From Kalaharituber pfeilii (Eukaryota > Ascomycota > Pezizomycetes > Pezizales > Pezizaceae): a stretch of 64,000 bases of DNA. Below are positions 12,101 to 23,418 of the stretch, one piece after another. Location of the stretch: the NCBI GenBank assembly GCA_015179045.1, contig WHUZ01000001.1:1426001-1490000 (forward strand). Reading direction: 5' to 3'. The position numbers were made by a program, and so were the translations under genes. The notes under the pieces are model-generated. The model saw only the letters and a list, made by a program, of their open reading frames with translations. It was not told where the DNA came from and made no database searches. How positions within the stretch are numbered: the stretch's first letter is position 1; each line of letters starts with the position of its first letter.

Positions 12101-12340
12101 TTCTCTCTATCATTTCTAAAGTTATAAGGACTTAACCATTACTAACGTTCCACAGGGTTGACACATCTAGCAATACCATACTATGAGGCAGCGCTGAAAA
12201 TATCTGATGAGCACCTTTCCCCATTACCAGGCAGTTGGGATGTCAAGTACGAAGCAGCATATAACCTCCAGCAGATATACGCAACCAGTGGCAATCCCAT
12301 ATTAGCAAGAGAAATTACCAATAAGTATTTAGTGATATGA
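9119..12340 (+). CDS. TFC4: Transcription factor TFIIIC TPR subunit (tau131 / Sfc4)
   Basis: This subunit of the tau-A half of TFIIIC bridges the A-box complex to TFIIIB at tRNA and 5S genes. The seven exons are 9119-9267, 9326-10304, 10361-11123, 11184-11399, 11446-11790, 11841-12083 and 12156-12340; the phases agree throughout and give 959 aa. The N-terminus is highly acidic (DFDDEEYDYDGFMDDSDEDPDYSD), as in homologues, followed by FHQYLRAAHGFKKGKGRGRR and an array of TPR repeats (RAANPDD, YKKLGQLNKAADGF, ALEYFGVVAAMELAEDPKLW, YKEIGNVEDAEECY). A second TPR block lies at the C-terminus (DHPLINLSIGVAYLHRSMQRQ, LAIPYYEAALKI). The introns are 46-72 nt. The donor after exon 2 (GTACAC) is weak, but the frame and the homologous join AIKHFRYLD support it. 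Confidence 0.93.
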
Positions 12341-13157
12341 AGTGATTTGAAAAAGGAGCAGGGCATAGCAATCGTCATAAGTATGCATGTCTGAATATTG
12401 CAGTAGACTGTTAATACAAATATTTTCACAGAACATAGTGGAATTTGTCAATGATGAGCTATGTACCGCAGAGGACGACTCTCTTGCTCTCTCTTGGCTA
12501 TATACAAATCTCTCCTATCTTCTGATCTGTTGGACCGCTCTGATCCATACTGGTAAGATCTACTTACTTTGAGTGGTCTCGGATTACTTGAGTTCAATCT
12601 TCAATTCAGGCGCTAGGATGACCTTCCCAGTAAAACTGAGCGGCCTTGCGTCAATGATCTGTTGCCAGATTGTCTAGCTTGTTCCTGGTAGTCGCAAGAC
12701 ATGAAGAGGTTTGGAGGTTGCAAATTACGAGACTAGTTTGGACAGCTACCGTGAGGTTGATGCTGCTACTTTCAAACATAACTTGCTCTCGAAACCCAGT
12801 CCAAAGGCGCTAATTAGCTTACTCATACCTTATATATAGAAATTATTGGACACCTGTTTAATGCTTGTATGCGTGTATTGATACCTCTGGAGGGTTTTAT
12901 TTAATTAATTTTTCCCCTTGCTCCTTTTGGTGTGATGGTTGCCCTCTACTTATCCTAGCGATGGCGTCCGAACCTATCCACAATTCCGACGTTCTACGGA
13001 CATGAAAATGTAAACAAATCTGTCACCAATTCGTCTTATAGATACACGTGATCTCGTTGAGATTAAATTAGAGTACTTTGCACTGTCGCCAGAGCCCTTT
13101 AGAGTTAAAGTCCCATGGGTTTAATCCCTTGTATATTTCAAGAAGCAGTGCTCACGC
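12341..13157. other. Intergenic 3' of TFC4
   Basis: No supported gene. The stretch 12840-12960 is AT-rich. Nothing else stands out before the repeat pair that follows. Confidence 0.4.
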
Positions 13158-13348
13158 CTTTGGAATTCGGCGTCCAACTCAGCCATGCTTCCTCTATCGA
13201 CCATATTATATGGGTCTTGTACGTCTGAAGACCTCATTTTCCCCATTTTGCCACAGCCACTGTGTGCCCTACATGCCCTACATGCCCCATATACCCACTG
13301 CCCCATCGACCCACAGGATTTTGGCACAACACTGCAAGTAAGTGCATC

Positions 13349-13393
<45 letters not shown>

Positions 13394-13495
13394 CCGAGGT
13401 AACATAACCCTTGCTTTGGAATTAATCGCCCAACTTAGCTAGGCATTCTTCCGCCGACCATATTTATAGACCTCGTTCCGTCTAAAGCCCCGTAC
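13158..13495. repeat. Pair of diverged direct repeats flanking a T42 tract
   Basis: About 75 bp starting at 13162 (TTTGGAATTCGGCGTCCAACTCAGC...GACCATATTATA) returns in altered form at 13417 (TTTGGAATTAATCGCCCAACTTAGC...GACCATATTTATA), an offset of about 255 bp. Between them, 13352-13393 is an uninterrupted run of 42 T. Read on the minus strand this is an A42 tail, as a retroposed (SINE- or LINE-like) copy would leave. No reverse-transcriptase coding is present. Confidence 0.65.
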
Positions 13496-13682
13496 AGCCC
13501 ACGTACGAGTCTAAAGCGCCCATATGCCCACCAATTGATTATGAGCAAGATGCAATCGGTATGTATAACACTTCAATAGGTATAAAATTGATAAACTCCC
13601 AAATAAAATTAAAAAGATAAAAAAAGTACATAGGAGCAGTCCATATACCGGGGAATAATTCGCATTAGGTATCCAGGAAAAG

Positions 13683-14030
13683 ATGGCGACGCAAGGAGCT
13701 GTTGAAGTGCCAAATGGTTCGACATGGGGCGGAGTGGTGGGACGGAGAGGGGCGGAGAAGCGGCTGGAGAGGCATCGGAGTGGTCGTTGGAGGGGTGTGG
13801 GCGGGACTACTCGAGTGGTTGCTCGAGCGGCTGCTGGAATAGGGCATGCGATTGAGAGGCGGGCGGGTGCAAGATACTGTTACGGCTGCTGCTTGAAGGG
13901 TCGAGAGAGGAGGTGCGAGAACGTGCTGTGAACGTGCCGTTGAAGGGGCAATGCGTGATGGGGGCGCGAAAATGCTATTGCGGCTGCTGGAGGGGCGGTA
14001 GGGAATGTGGGACGTTGTGATCAGTTCAAG
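13683..14030. repeat. G-rich degenerate low-complexity stretch
   Basis: Repeated GAG, CGG and GCTGGAG words (GCGGCTGGAG, GCGGCTGCTGGA, CGGCTGCTGGAGGGGCGG) form a degenerate minisatellite. The open frames crossing it have no domain and are by-products of base composition. It abuts the LTR-like end at 14037, so it may be part of the same decayed element. Confidence 0.4.
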
Positions 14031-14036
14031 AGAAGA

Positions 14037-14110
14037 TGTAATGCTCCGGTTCCATATGATTCAATATTAGTGGGACCAGGGCACCCTGTTTTTAATTTTG
14101 CTTTTTCAAA
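14037..14110 (+). repeat. LTR-like terminal fragment, second copy at 54380
   Basis: Starts TGTAATGCTCCGGTTCCATATG and continues with AGTGGGACCAGGGCA and TTTTGCTT. A related sequence with the same start and spacing lies at 54380-54450. Beginning with TG at a sharp similarity border is typical of an LTR end. No internal coding region or partner LTR is seen nearby. Confidence 0.55.
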
Positions 14111-14800
14111 GTAGTAGTACTCTGTACGATGGCCTGGCCGGCGGGTAACTGGAGTCCTTTGAGACAGTGACGCACTCATTGATGCCACGTGAGCAGCATC
14201 CTCTTGGTGTGGAGAGATCTATTAGTAACTATAATTCTGTGTCTTGACTGTTGGTATCTTCGTGGTGAAGGAAGAGTCTTCCCACTCAGCTCCATCTCTT
14301 TTCCCCAACCTTAAACAGCCAAGGCAGAAAACTCTCAAGGAGTATCGTACCACTTGCTCTCACTCCTTCTCCAATCGAAATGACACTCTGGCTTGTCTTG
14401 CGGGCTTTCCCTTGCGGGACGATTCTGCAAGTGAAACCAGCACCGCACCGCTCTTCATTCACTGCTGGATCTCTTCTAAATAGGTAAGTACGTGTCAACA
14501 GAGCATAAACTCGCCCGCGCAAAGAATGACCGCCACGTACCTTGCATCCATCCACCTCCACAACCTGAGAGTATGTATCCACTTATAAGTAACCTACGTG
14601 CGTTTTGCGGAGCCCATTTCCCATTGCCAATTCTGGTAATAACATCCATTTGCGGCCTAGCCCCACTAGCCTTTCTGTGGCTAACGGCTAGCACTACTAT
14701 GTCTTGGCTTTGCCAAGCCCCGGAGCTTCCACTCACAAATAAATAATGGTAACTACCTTACTTTACCCAAGCTCGCACACCGCACCATCACGAAAGAATA
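14111..14800. other. Intergenic upstream of BUD13
   Basis: An open frame at 14244-14483 has no recognised domain. The region next to 14800 must contain the BUD13 promoter. Nothing else is visible. Confidence 0.4.
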
Positions 14801-15905
14801 ATGTCCCTCGCCGACTATCTTGCCAAAAAATATTTGACGAAGGACCCTGCCAGCGGCGACAAAAAGAAGAAAAAGAAGAGAAAAAAGGACGATGGTGGCG
14901 CTGACGGCGGTGGTGGGGGGGAGGGATAGTGATTGCCGATGACGATGCGATGGGGTGGGATGAAGGGAAGAAGGGATCTGAGGACGAGGAGGAGACAATG
15001 ATTGGTATGTGAAAACCTCTTGCAGGTAATTGGGTGTGAGGTGGGGAGACTGCCTTGATCTGAATTGACCAACTGACTGAAGCTCCGACACAGTCCGAGA
15101 CGGCCACTCTGCCGAATTCCGCCGTGTCAGCAGATCCAATTGGATTTCCGCCGCCGCCACCTCAAACGCTCTAGGGGCCCGGGGTGCTGCCGACGATCAT
15201 GGCGCCGCCGAAGCCGCCGCAGTCCTCGCGCAAGCCTCCCGCGAACAAGCTGCTAAAGACCTTGACGACGAAGGCCCAACCATCGTGGATAGCGCCGACA
15301 CCCCTAAAATGGAATCCGGCGCCCGTGCGGGTCTCCAAACTGGGGCTCAAGTAACTGCCGACCTCGCCCGCAAGCGCGAAGCCGAATTGGCAAAGTTCCG
15401 GAACGCGGACCCGATTGCGGCAGGCAAAGGCCAAGAGACGATATACCGTGACGCGTCCGGGAGAGTCGTGAACATTGCCATGGCGCGCGCGGAGGCACGT
15501 CGCCAGGCGGATGAGGCAGCTAGGAAGGAGGCAGAGCAGAAGTTACGACTCAAAGGCGACGTTCAGATCCTCCAGCAGGAGGCGCGGAAGAAGGAGTTGG
15601 AGGAGGCCAAGTTCAAAATGCTGGCGAGGTATAAGGATGACGTCGAGTTGAACGAGGAGCTGAAGGAGCAGATACGATGGGACGACCCGGTGATGCAGTT
15701 CATGGAGAGGAAGAAATTGGAGAAGAGCCGCACGGGCAAGCCGTTATATCAGGGACCGTGGCCGCCGAATAGATATGGAATTCGGCCCGGACATCGGTGG
15801 GATGGGGTCGATCGAGGGAACGGTTTTGAGAAGAAGTGGTTTCAGGCAAGGGGGGCGAAGCAGTCGAGGAAGGAACTAGAGTATGCTTGGGAGATGGACG
15901 AGTGA
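14801..15905 (+). CDS. BUD13: Pre-mRNA-splicing factor BUD13/CWC26, apparently frameshifted
   Basis: RES-complex subunit that binds activated spliceosomes and helps retain and splice weak introns. Exon 1 is 14801-15004 (MSLADYLAKKYLTKDP, the family start, then a Lys-rich stretch, then VIADDDAMGWDEG) and exon 2 is 15094-15905, after a GTATGT intron. Exon 2 carries SNWISAAAT, MESGARAGLQTGAQV, ETIYRDASGRVVNIAMARAEARR and the conserved C-terminus QIRWDDPVMQF and NRYGIRPGHRWDGVDRGNGFE. Exon 1 is 204 nt, but the donor phase needs 205. The frame of MSLADYL runs into TAG TGA at 14927, while the conserved VIADDD lies one base out of phase. The slip falls in the G7 run at 14915-14921. If one base is missing there, the protein is 338 aa. 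An assembly error is most likely; a recent null allele is possible. Confidence 0.88.
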
Positions 15906-16428
15906 AGGGTGGTTTGGGGGTACCAGTTTGCCTGTGGAGGTGGCGTGAGGGGTTATTATCTTCAAAATACTAGTAATGATGACTGAATTTGGGATGGGTG
16001 TTTTGTTGGTTTTGTATTATGCTGTACTGTATACTACTTTCATTGCATGCGTATAGGAATATGTGAGATTTGTGGTATATGTGTGAGGTGTACTTATATA
16101 TATTACATATATTCTGCTTCATATACAGGGCATTAACTCAATGACATCAGAAGTAATGAAACTGAGAAATATATATATTATCCCTTCAAGCATGCGGTCT
16201 GTTCCATAATGTACCACATATGACCAACCCGCTTCGAAGACAGCCGTCGTATGGATGCTACCGAATCAGAAAACGTACAAGGATGAGCATCAACATAACC
16301 TTGTAAAATCATCATTTTATCCATGCAGATATAGATATAGAGACCTCGAGGTTATTACGATGCATCCTAAAACACAATCACCGAAAACTTTCAAGAATAA
16401 TGACAATATCGGAAACCGGAAACACCGG
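15906..16428. other. Convergent intergenic region
   Basis: Lies between the 3' ends of BUD13 and the RPA1-like gene. AT-rich with ATATATAT runs near 16094-16180, as expected of terminators and polyadenylation sites. No gene seen. Confidence 0.45.
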
Positions 16429-18088
16429 CTAATACTGAACACTTTCAAACCTGACACCGCGCTTATTCGCACCATTTGTAGCCTTTTCCACTTGCCCATT
16501 CTTCTTCTCCATATCTGCCGCCACCTGCTGTAGACATATATCCTCCCACCACTCTGTTACCTCCTCCGCCCTGTCAATATCCGGATTCTCCACGTACCAT
16601 ACCGAGCCCGCCACATCACTGAACGCATTCAGACTCCGTCCATCATACCGATGCACCGTGAGGCCGCGGAACGCCATCAATGTTCCAGGTGGCGGGTAAA
16701 AAGACTGGGGTTTGACCCACACGGAAAGAATAGTCGGTCTGCGGACATATGGAATTGCAGGATTTATCGGCGGACTGGAGGGATCTACGAGGCGGCAATC
16801 GCGTTTGACAGAGGTGTTGCGGGTGATGGTGGTGTCGTCTATCGAATGGATGACGGCCAGAATGTCAACTTTGGAACCGTGTGAGCGTTTATGAAGGTCT
16901 CCGAGCGGGCAGGGTTTGAGTTGATTCCAGATCGATCCGGATTTACTCGACGTGAAGGGGACACTAGATTTCGACGGCGTGCTTCCTACACTGGCTGTGC
17001 TTCCTTCAGAGTACGAGGTTGCCGCACTAGAAAAGCTTGGTGTCTTGGGCTGCAGTTGCCGAGGAGATACTTCTGACGCTGGGACTGCTGACGGTAAGTT
17101 CAGCTCGATACAGGGGTTGGCTTGAGAGGTAGGGGGATTCGAGATTCACCTGTCCTGGGCGTGATGGAGGCTACAAGGCCTTGCGACCCCGGTATACGCT
17201 GCTTTTTGGGAGTTGGATACAGTGACGATGAGGAAGTTGTTTCGCTGGATGTGTTCTCAAGGAAATGCTTGCCTAGGCTTGAGAGTGGTACTCCAATATT
17301 GGGTGCAGCCATTGGAGGAGTGCTGAAGTTCTCAATTCCAGGACCGCTTAAGCCATCGTCGTCGTAGTTTTCGTCGTCTTCCTTGGCCTTTTCGAGATGC
17401 TTCACCTGCATGAGGCCTACTTCCGTGTCCTCATGGCCCGCCTCAGCATGTAGCCGTACTTCTACCTCTCCCTGTGTCACCTCACTGCTCAAAGAGAAGC
17501 ATGGGGATGCTGATAATGTTGACTCAAGTGTATAACTTCCAAGCTGCTTGGACTCTTGTGATTTGGTATGAGAGGCTCTAACAACTTCTAGCTCTTCAAT
17601 GTCAAAGAATCTGCCCATGATTCAATGATGGGTATTAGTTTAGTGCAATCTCGTAAACAAGAGGCACAAACCAACAGTATTTCTTTCCCCGTCTTCTTTG
17701 ATTGAGACGTCCGCACCCTCCAAGCCGTCAGCATGACAATTGATCCGGTGCCTATTTGTTCATCGGAGGCCCGCTGATGGAGCTGCGGACGAAGCACACC
17801 TAATAGTTACAATGAGGGGCGGCTCAGGAATCTTCATTCTTGCAATAGTAGGGACGAACCTGTGATCCTCTTCACTCCATCTAGTAACTCCATCCTATAT
17901 GCATACATGTATTTGGGCCTCTTAGCATTAGCATCTGCTCCCCCATCATTGGCGTTATTCCCAGCAGGCGCCTCTATGCAGATGACTCTTCCAACGGTAA
18001 GGACTGGCCGTGGGGGCTGATTCAAGGAGGCTCTGAAGCGCTCGCAAATTTCCTCAATGAGTGACTTTTCCGATGGTTGTTTGGCCAT
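16429..18088 (-). CDS. RPA1-like OB-fold protein (N-terminal RPA domain plus DBD-B-like OB fold)
   Basis: I cannot give an established name. The four exons are 18088-17860, 17799-17676, 17610-17150 and 17087-16429, giving 490 aa with consistent phases. Residues about 20-125 (PRPVLTVGRVICI, YMYAYRMELLDGVKRITGVL, IGTGSIVMLTAWRV, EILFFDIEELEVV) follow the pattern of the RPA1 N-terminal OB domain. After about 190 residues of Ser- and Pro-rich, probably disordered linker comes a second OB-like domain at about 330-455 (VDILAVIHSID, VKRDCRLVDPSS, ILSVWVKPQSF, GTLMAFRGLTVHRYDGRSLNAF, YVENPDIDRAEEV). Its KRD-x-LVD, GRSL and NPD motifs resemble RPA1 DBD-B. The RPA1 zinc-ribbon C-terminal domain is absent, so this is not ordinary RPA1. 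Single-stranded DNA binding is inferred. The third intron could use one of two neighbouring CAG acceptors. Confidence 0.7.
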
Positions 18089-18509
18089 GTTACACTGCGG
18101 CGGGAGCGGGGGCTTCCTGACATGCGTGCTTCTGCAGCTTTAGACCAATGATCCCCGGGATCCTTGCATGCGATACCTGTCACGTGATCACCGGTTTCGG
18201 ATATTTACGAACGGTAAGGAGAAGTAGCATAACACTCCAATTAAGCAGGCTATCCGCACACAGGACCGTACCTTGGTAAGAAAAGGTTAATATAGAATGG
18301 AAAAAGAGTCGAGAGGGAACCGAGGAAAGTAGCAAATATCAAACATGAGCCCTACATGTAACACCCGTTGCCAGATAAAGCAGATTATCCCAAGATACAA
18401 ATCCCAAAATGTCAAGGCAAGCATGCAAAAAGAAACAAATACAAGCCAAAGAGGTAAGAAACCTAAAATACAACATTCCTCACCCATCGATTTTTCAGTC
18501 TTTCATATG
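18089..18509. other. Intergenic between two minus-strand genes
   Basis: Promoter side of the RPA1-like gene and 3' flank of the nucleotidyltransferase. A short open frame at 18287-18487 has no support. Confidence 0.4.
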
Positions 18510-20994
18510 CTAAACTAACAGATCCGGCTCAGCTTCGTTCGGTTCGCTCAGAGGTTCCTGTTCGTCAACCGCATCATGGGCCAGCTTCTCCTGGCCGTCA
18601 CCCCTATGGTGCCGAATTTCCTCTGGTGCTTCTTGGAAGAGTTTATTCCGAAGAGCCATTTCACCTTCTCTCATTCTTAAAATTCGGTTTGCACGTTTAA
18701 ATTCCTCCCTTATTTTTCTGACTCCATAAAAATTACAAGTTCTGGAAACATTGTGGTTGGTCTCAAATGGATCCTCAATGGCAAAAAGATACCTAGCTTC
18801 TGTCAGCATATCTTGTATGATCACTCTCATTCATAGGCTACATGCCGATCTTTATACTCTGTTTCCATCTTACCAATCCTTACCGCCGCCGTTACCCAGC
18901 CCTTGTCCATCTTTGTAATCAAACCCCCTTCTGTACGGATACTAATGATATCTCTGACCCATCCAAATTTATATGCATAGAACTCAAAGAATCCCAGCAA
19001 TAAGGTTGTCAGATCCATTGTATTTGAAGTCAATGATCCTTCAGCAGCCTGTTTTTCAAGAGTCTCGCGGTCTTTATAGTACCATATATTGTGCCCTTCC
19101 TCGGTTATTATTTCACTCTGTGGGGTACCTGGAGGAATTGGATAGAGCTGAAGATTAGGAAGGACAGGAGGTTGCACAACGTTGATAAGGTAATGGAGGA
19201 TCATGAGAACATATCCGTAACTGTAGAATCGCTGTCAGAAAAGAGATAGATGGGCATAGCGCTACGAGTCGTACCTTGAGAGGGTCCCCAGATACGGATT
19301 ATTAATTTTTCTTTGCTTGGCCCACCTCTAATTTTCCAGAATCAGAATTCTAACGCAGCAGTTAAGAAGGGGTCAATGTACCTTAACAAACCTCACCATA
19401 TCTACAACTCTCGGGTCACATTTTGAATAAGTGTACAGCATGTCCGTATTATGTATCGCAAGAGGATTAGCAAAGCCTATATCGGCAGCCACCTCGTAAG
19501 GGAATTCATCGGCAGGAGGTTGAACAATCTTAAGAATTGGAACCCTAGTTTTTGCAAGGAGTTGTGCAACGAGGCCATTGTCTTTCAGCTCCTGCTCCAG
19601 TAAAAGAGGTACTTCAAAGTAAGGCTGGCTCGTCGGAGATATGGAGTCCACTAAGACGAGATCAAGGTCTGATCCAACAGTGGCAAAGCCAGCTACAGAA
19701 AATCAGCACCAGATGACGAGAGCAGACGAGTGCCTGCGAAGGAAATCTTACAAACTAGCGAGCCGAAAGCCTTAAGCTCAGCTGTTGGGGATACATTTTT
19801 ACATAGCCTCTGGAGCCTTTCATGTAATTTCTTCTTGTATAAAAGTTCGTCATCAGGTGGCGTAGCAATTGCGACTTGCTCTGCTATAACCTCACTTATT
19901 ATTGACAACTCCTTTTCTGAAGGTTGGTATGGCTGTTGCTGTGCGCCGCTATGGGGAAAGTTCCTATGAGGAAAGTTCCTTGGGCCGCGATGCCGTGGGG
20001 CGGAAGGTGCTTGATGTGGTGATATTGGATTGTAATTCGGTCTATACCCAAAAGGTAACTTATCTGAAGACTGGGGCTGTCGAATTCCAGTTTCTCTACT
20101 ATTTGACTGTCCTGACACTCTAGTGAAGTTATCTTCCCAAGGCTTCAGCTTTCCAGCGCCTAATGGCGGAAAGCCATCATCAATCAAACCTAATCGTAGT
20201 TCTCGAGGCGGTTGCAAGCTAGACTCATTCTGATTGTCATGCCCTGGCTCTAATCTTCTAGGAGTATTTTGGTACCTCTGACGTGGCCTTGAAGATGAAT
20301 GCCGTTGGTATCTGTCACCCTTCTGATATTGTCCAGGTGTGGGTGCTGAATTTGTGTCACCTTGCAAATTTGTTGCAGGAGGCTGAACCTTTCGGGTGTC
20401 ATGTTGCTCAGGCAGAACCTGTGCATATCCTGGTACCAGATACTGGCCAGAGGGAAGCGGCTGGGCGCCTGGATACGGAAGCATGGGGGATAGTTGTCCT
20501 TCGGAGGGTGTTGGAAACGGGGCTACGGTCATAGCAGATCCGGAGGGTGTTGGAAACGGGACTACGGTCATACCAGAGGGGTACACTCCAATGCTAGGCC
20601 CTGGTTGAAAGTGATACGGCGTTACAGCGGGACCGCGAGGAGGGGAGAATGGGGGTGGATAGGAAGAAGTTGGTATTGCGCCGCCTCGACGTTCATCATG
20701 AACCGCACCCACTGCAGGCATTGTCACATGTGATGAAGGAAGTGTTGCGGAAGTGTTACTTTGGAGGATCAACTTGCGAAGACGGCCCTCAAAGCTATCG
20801 TCTTGCGGAGGCTGTGAGGACTGTGACCGTATTACCTGAGGAGAGGCTTGTATTCCACCATTCTGATTATGTTCCGCGCCGTATACTTGTTGAGGGCGCT
20901 CACTCGCATAAAATCCAGTGCCGTTTGCTTGGGGGTATTGATGAGCCTGCGCATACTTAGCCGATTGATGCGGGTTGGGACCATTATGATCCAT
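18510..20994 (-). CDS. Cid1-family poly(A)/terminal uridylyl RNA nucleotidyltransferase
   Basis: Adds A or U residues to RNA 3' ends. The five exons are 20994-19752, 19692-19382, 19327-19275, 19220-18874 and 18799-18510, giving 747 aa. The first 330 residues are Gln-, Pro- and Ser-rich and look disordered. The catalytic domain starts near residue 350 with KAFGSLVSGFATVGSDLDLVLVD, where GS and the DLD pair are the polymerase-beta signature. It continues with KIVQPP and VAADIGFANPLAIHNTDML, in which the third acidic residue sits. Then follow the PAP-associated helices ([45 protein letters not shown]-type [16 protein letters not shown]). The exon 4 donor was placed at GTAAGA because that keeps the phase and removes a non-conserved tail. 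The exon 5 acceptor may shift by 3 nt. It is closest in build to Cid13-type enzymes; the preferred nucleotide cannot be told. Confidence 0.9.
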
Positions 20995-22691
20995 CGTCCT
21001 ATTTGATGTTCAGGGGCTCTCATGGCCCTCAGAGAAGTATTAGTGACCTTTCCGTGGAGAGCTCTAACTTCCAAAAGCCCCGCAGCAGGAGCCACGAGGG
21101 CGAGGGGAAGGGGGGTAAGAGGGGGTGAAATACTGGAATTGGACCTGCTTTGCCTGCTTTCCGCACAACTGGTACTGTGAAAGATGAATACCTAGTCGAT
21201 TGCTAGTTAGAAAATGTCGCGGCGGGGGCGAGAATGTGGAGAGGAAAGGTGATTCGTGGCTGGTGGCTCGAGAGGACAGAATTATGGGGATATTATCTCA
21301 CCTACCGCACTGGGAAGCCTAGTCTCCTTGCGGCGGACCTGCGAGCCAATGACGGGCCTTAGCCCAGCCCTAAAGCTAGACGGTTTGGGGCGGAGGTAAG
21401 TACGTACTCCTGTGTACAGTCCGCCCAACTATGTATGTAGTTGTGTGCATCATGCTCAAGGGTTACGGGGCTGATATCCATATGGTGATCTAGTATCATA
21501 GTTACATACAGTGCGGATAGATAGATACCTTGCGCTGGGTCGGAGCTGAGGTGTTCTAATAATCAGCCCACCGACAGCACCTCTTTCTTTGTCGTTTTAA
21601 CTTTCTTCCCCCCACATTTTTCAAACGGACATGGTCGTCCCACCCCATGTCGATACCAGGAATGCCGCAGCATGTATCCACACGATGTGCTTAAGGCGTA
21701 TGATAATGTACTCACTTACCTCCTGCGCAAGTGGCATAGCAGTTACATTTGTGGCTTAAGAGAGTCTGCATGGGCAGGGAACAGATGGGTGACTTCCCGT
21801 GAGCCCAGACTATCTACCAGGAAATTTTCGACCCCTCTCCCAAACTTCTTGACCCCTCCCCCCCTCCGCTAAATTCCAAACTCCAGAAAAATCGTCCCCA
21901 GACCAACATACTAGTAAAAAAGGGGTTAGGTAATGTAGCATAAAAGAAAACTGCCAACACCAAATAGTTTCATCAACTTATGCAGAAATTGAGCATAAAG
22001 CTTTCCTTCAGTTGTTTGTTTACGCGTATTATTGCTTTTTAGTTGAGCAACAACAACAAAAGCAGTTTCACATTGACCTGGAAGAGCTCTTCTTTGATTC
22101 TTGTACACTAGGGAGAGCTGGTGCAAGTCAAAGGGTTGCAAAACGTGACTACAGAGTAGGTGAAGCACGAAGTTGTTGCTGACAAATCTGAGAATCTGGG
22201 GAACTCGAAGTTTGAAAAATTTGGTTTCTACGGGAATCGGGCAATCTGGAAGCGGTTCTGGGTCTGGTCGTCTGGCCCACGGGAAGTCACCCATTGTTGG
22301 GAACCACCGATGGATTCTGCAGTCGCTTGCGTTACCCAACCAGACTTGCTTCACCTGCCTCATGTTCATGTGTCCGATTGGCCTCGTGCAGGCCAGTAGT
22401 GTAATATATGCGAAGTATGGCTGAAGTTGGGTTACCAAGCAGCCTGCATACCCTGCATACCTGGCAACTCAGGAATACTGCTGCAAGCGTAATTTAGAGC
22501 CTCAGTAACGGTTTTCTGCGAAACAAAGTGTACGTCACAAGCGGACTAGTTGCTTGAGACTGCACAACTGCCCGTGACCCCCCATGGTGCTCAGACTTCT
22601 ATAACGAATCGCGACCCGGTATAGCCTAAGTACTTACTACTACGGTGCAGCGACCGTACAAGGACCTCTATCTCACATACATAGTTTAACG
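20995..22691. other. Long divergent intergenic region upstream of the nucleotidyltransferase and GRX5
   Basis: No gene is supported. A minus-strand open frame at 21926-22438 (170 codons) has no recognisable domain. About 40 bp at 21885-21935 (CCAGA...CTAGTAA...GGTTAG.TAAT) resembles 49590-49633, which suggests a dispersed repeat remnant. The GRX5 promoter must be close to 22690. Confidence 0.4.
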
Positions 22692-23418
22692 ATGGCTTTC
22701 CATTTCTCCCGAGCAGTGCCTCTCTTTGCTAGAGTAAGTCTTCTTTGCTTATAAGCTTTTTCCTTCCTTGCCTATCCTTATTGCTTCTTTACTTATCCCT
22801 TTTAACCCCACACAACTTTATACAAAGAGAATAGTCTCATTAATCTTATCCAGGCCGCAAGAAGTATACCACGATCTGGATTAGGATGCAAATTCCAGGG
22901 CCCAATATTCAATGCAGCACAAATTCGCCTACTGTCAAATGAAACCCGAGCTGCCATTGACAAGGCAATCGCTTCTTCGCCTGTTGTGCTGTTCATGAAG
23001 GGAACTCCAGAAATGCCACAATGTGGATATTCAAGAGCTACAGTGAAAATACTGGGAATACAGGGCGTTGATCCGAAGAAGTTCGCAGCCTTCAATGTGT
23101 TAGATGATACGGAGCTAAAAGAAGGTACCACATTCACTGGATCCGGCCTCGAATCCTCACTCAAAAACATTGCGATACAGGCATAAAAGAATATTCCAAG
23201 TGGCCTACAATCCCTCAGCTTTATATTAATGTTAGTTCCAAATAGTAAATTTTTTTGAAATGGTGATATACTGATTCTTTGGACAGAAAGAGTTTATCGG
23301 TGGCTGTGATATTCTGGTCTCAATGCATCAGAATGGCGAGCTTGCAGAGTTACTTGAGAAGGAGGGTGTGCTAGCCCCAGAGGAGGAGTCAGAACCTACC
23401 ACTCCAACTTCATCATGA
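22692..23418 (+). CDS. GRX5: Mitochondrial monothiol glutaredoxin
   Basis: Carries [2Fe-2S] clusters from the Isu scaffold to acceptor proteins in the mitochondrial matrix. The four exons are 22692-22733, 22854-23124, 23181-23230 and 23287-23418, giving 164 aa. The first 50 residues ([23 protein letters not shown]) are Arg- and Ser-rich, a presequence. The fold begins [29 protein letters not shown], with the monothiol active site CGYS (about 71-74), a variant of [21 protein letters not shown] then gives the cis-Pro segment WPTIPQ, and EFIGGCDIL closes the glutathione site. The C-terminal tail is acidic ([14 protein letters not shown]). The exon phases all agree. Confidence 0.96.

Noticed and set aside
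21926..22438. 170-codon minus-strand frame
   Set aside because: No domain, no splice context, lies in an intergenic region with repeat traces; could be chance.
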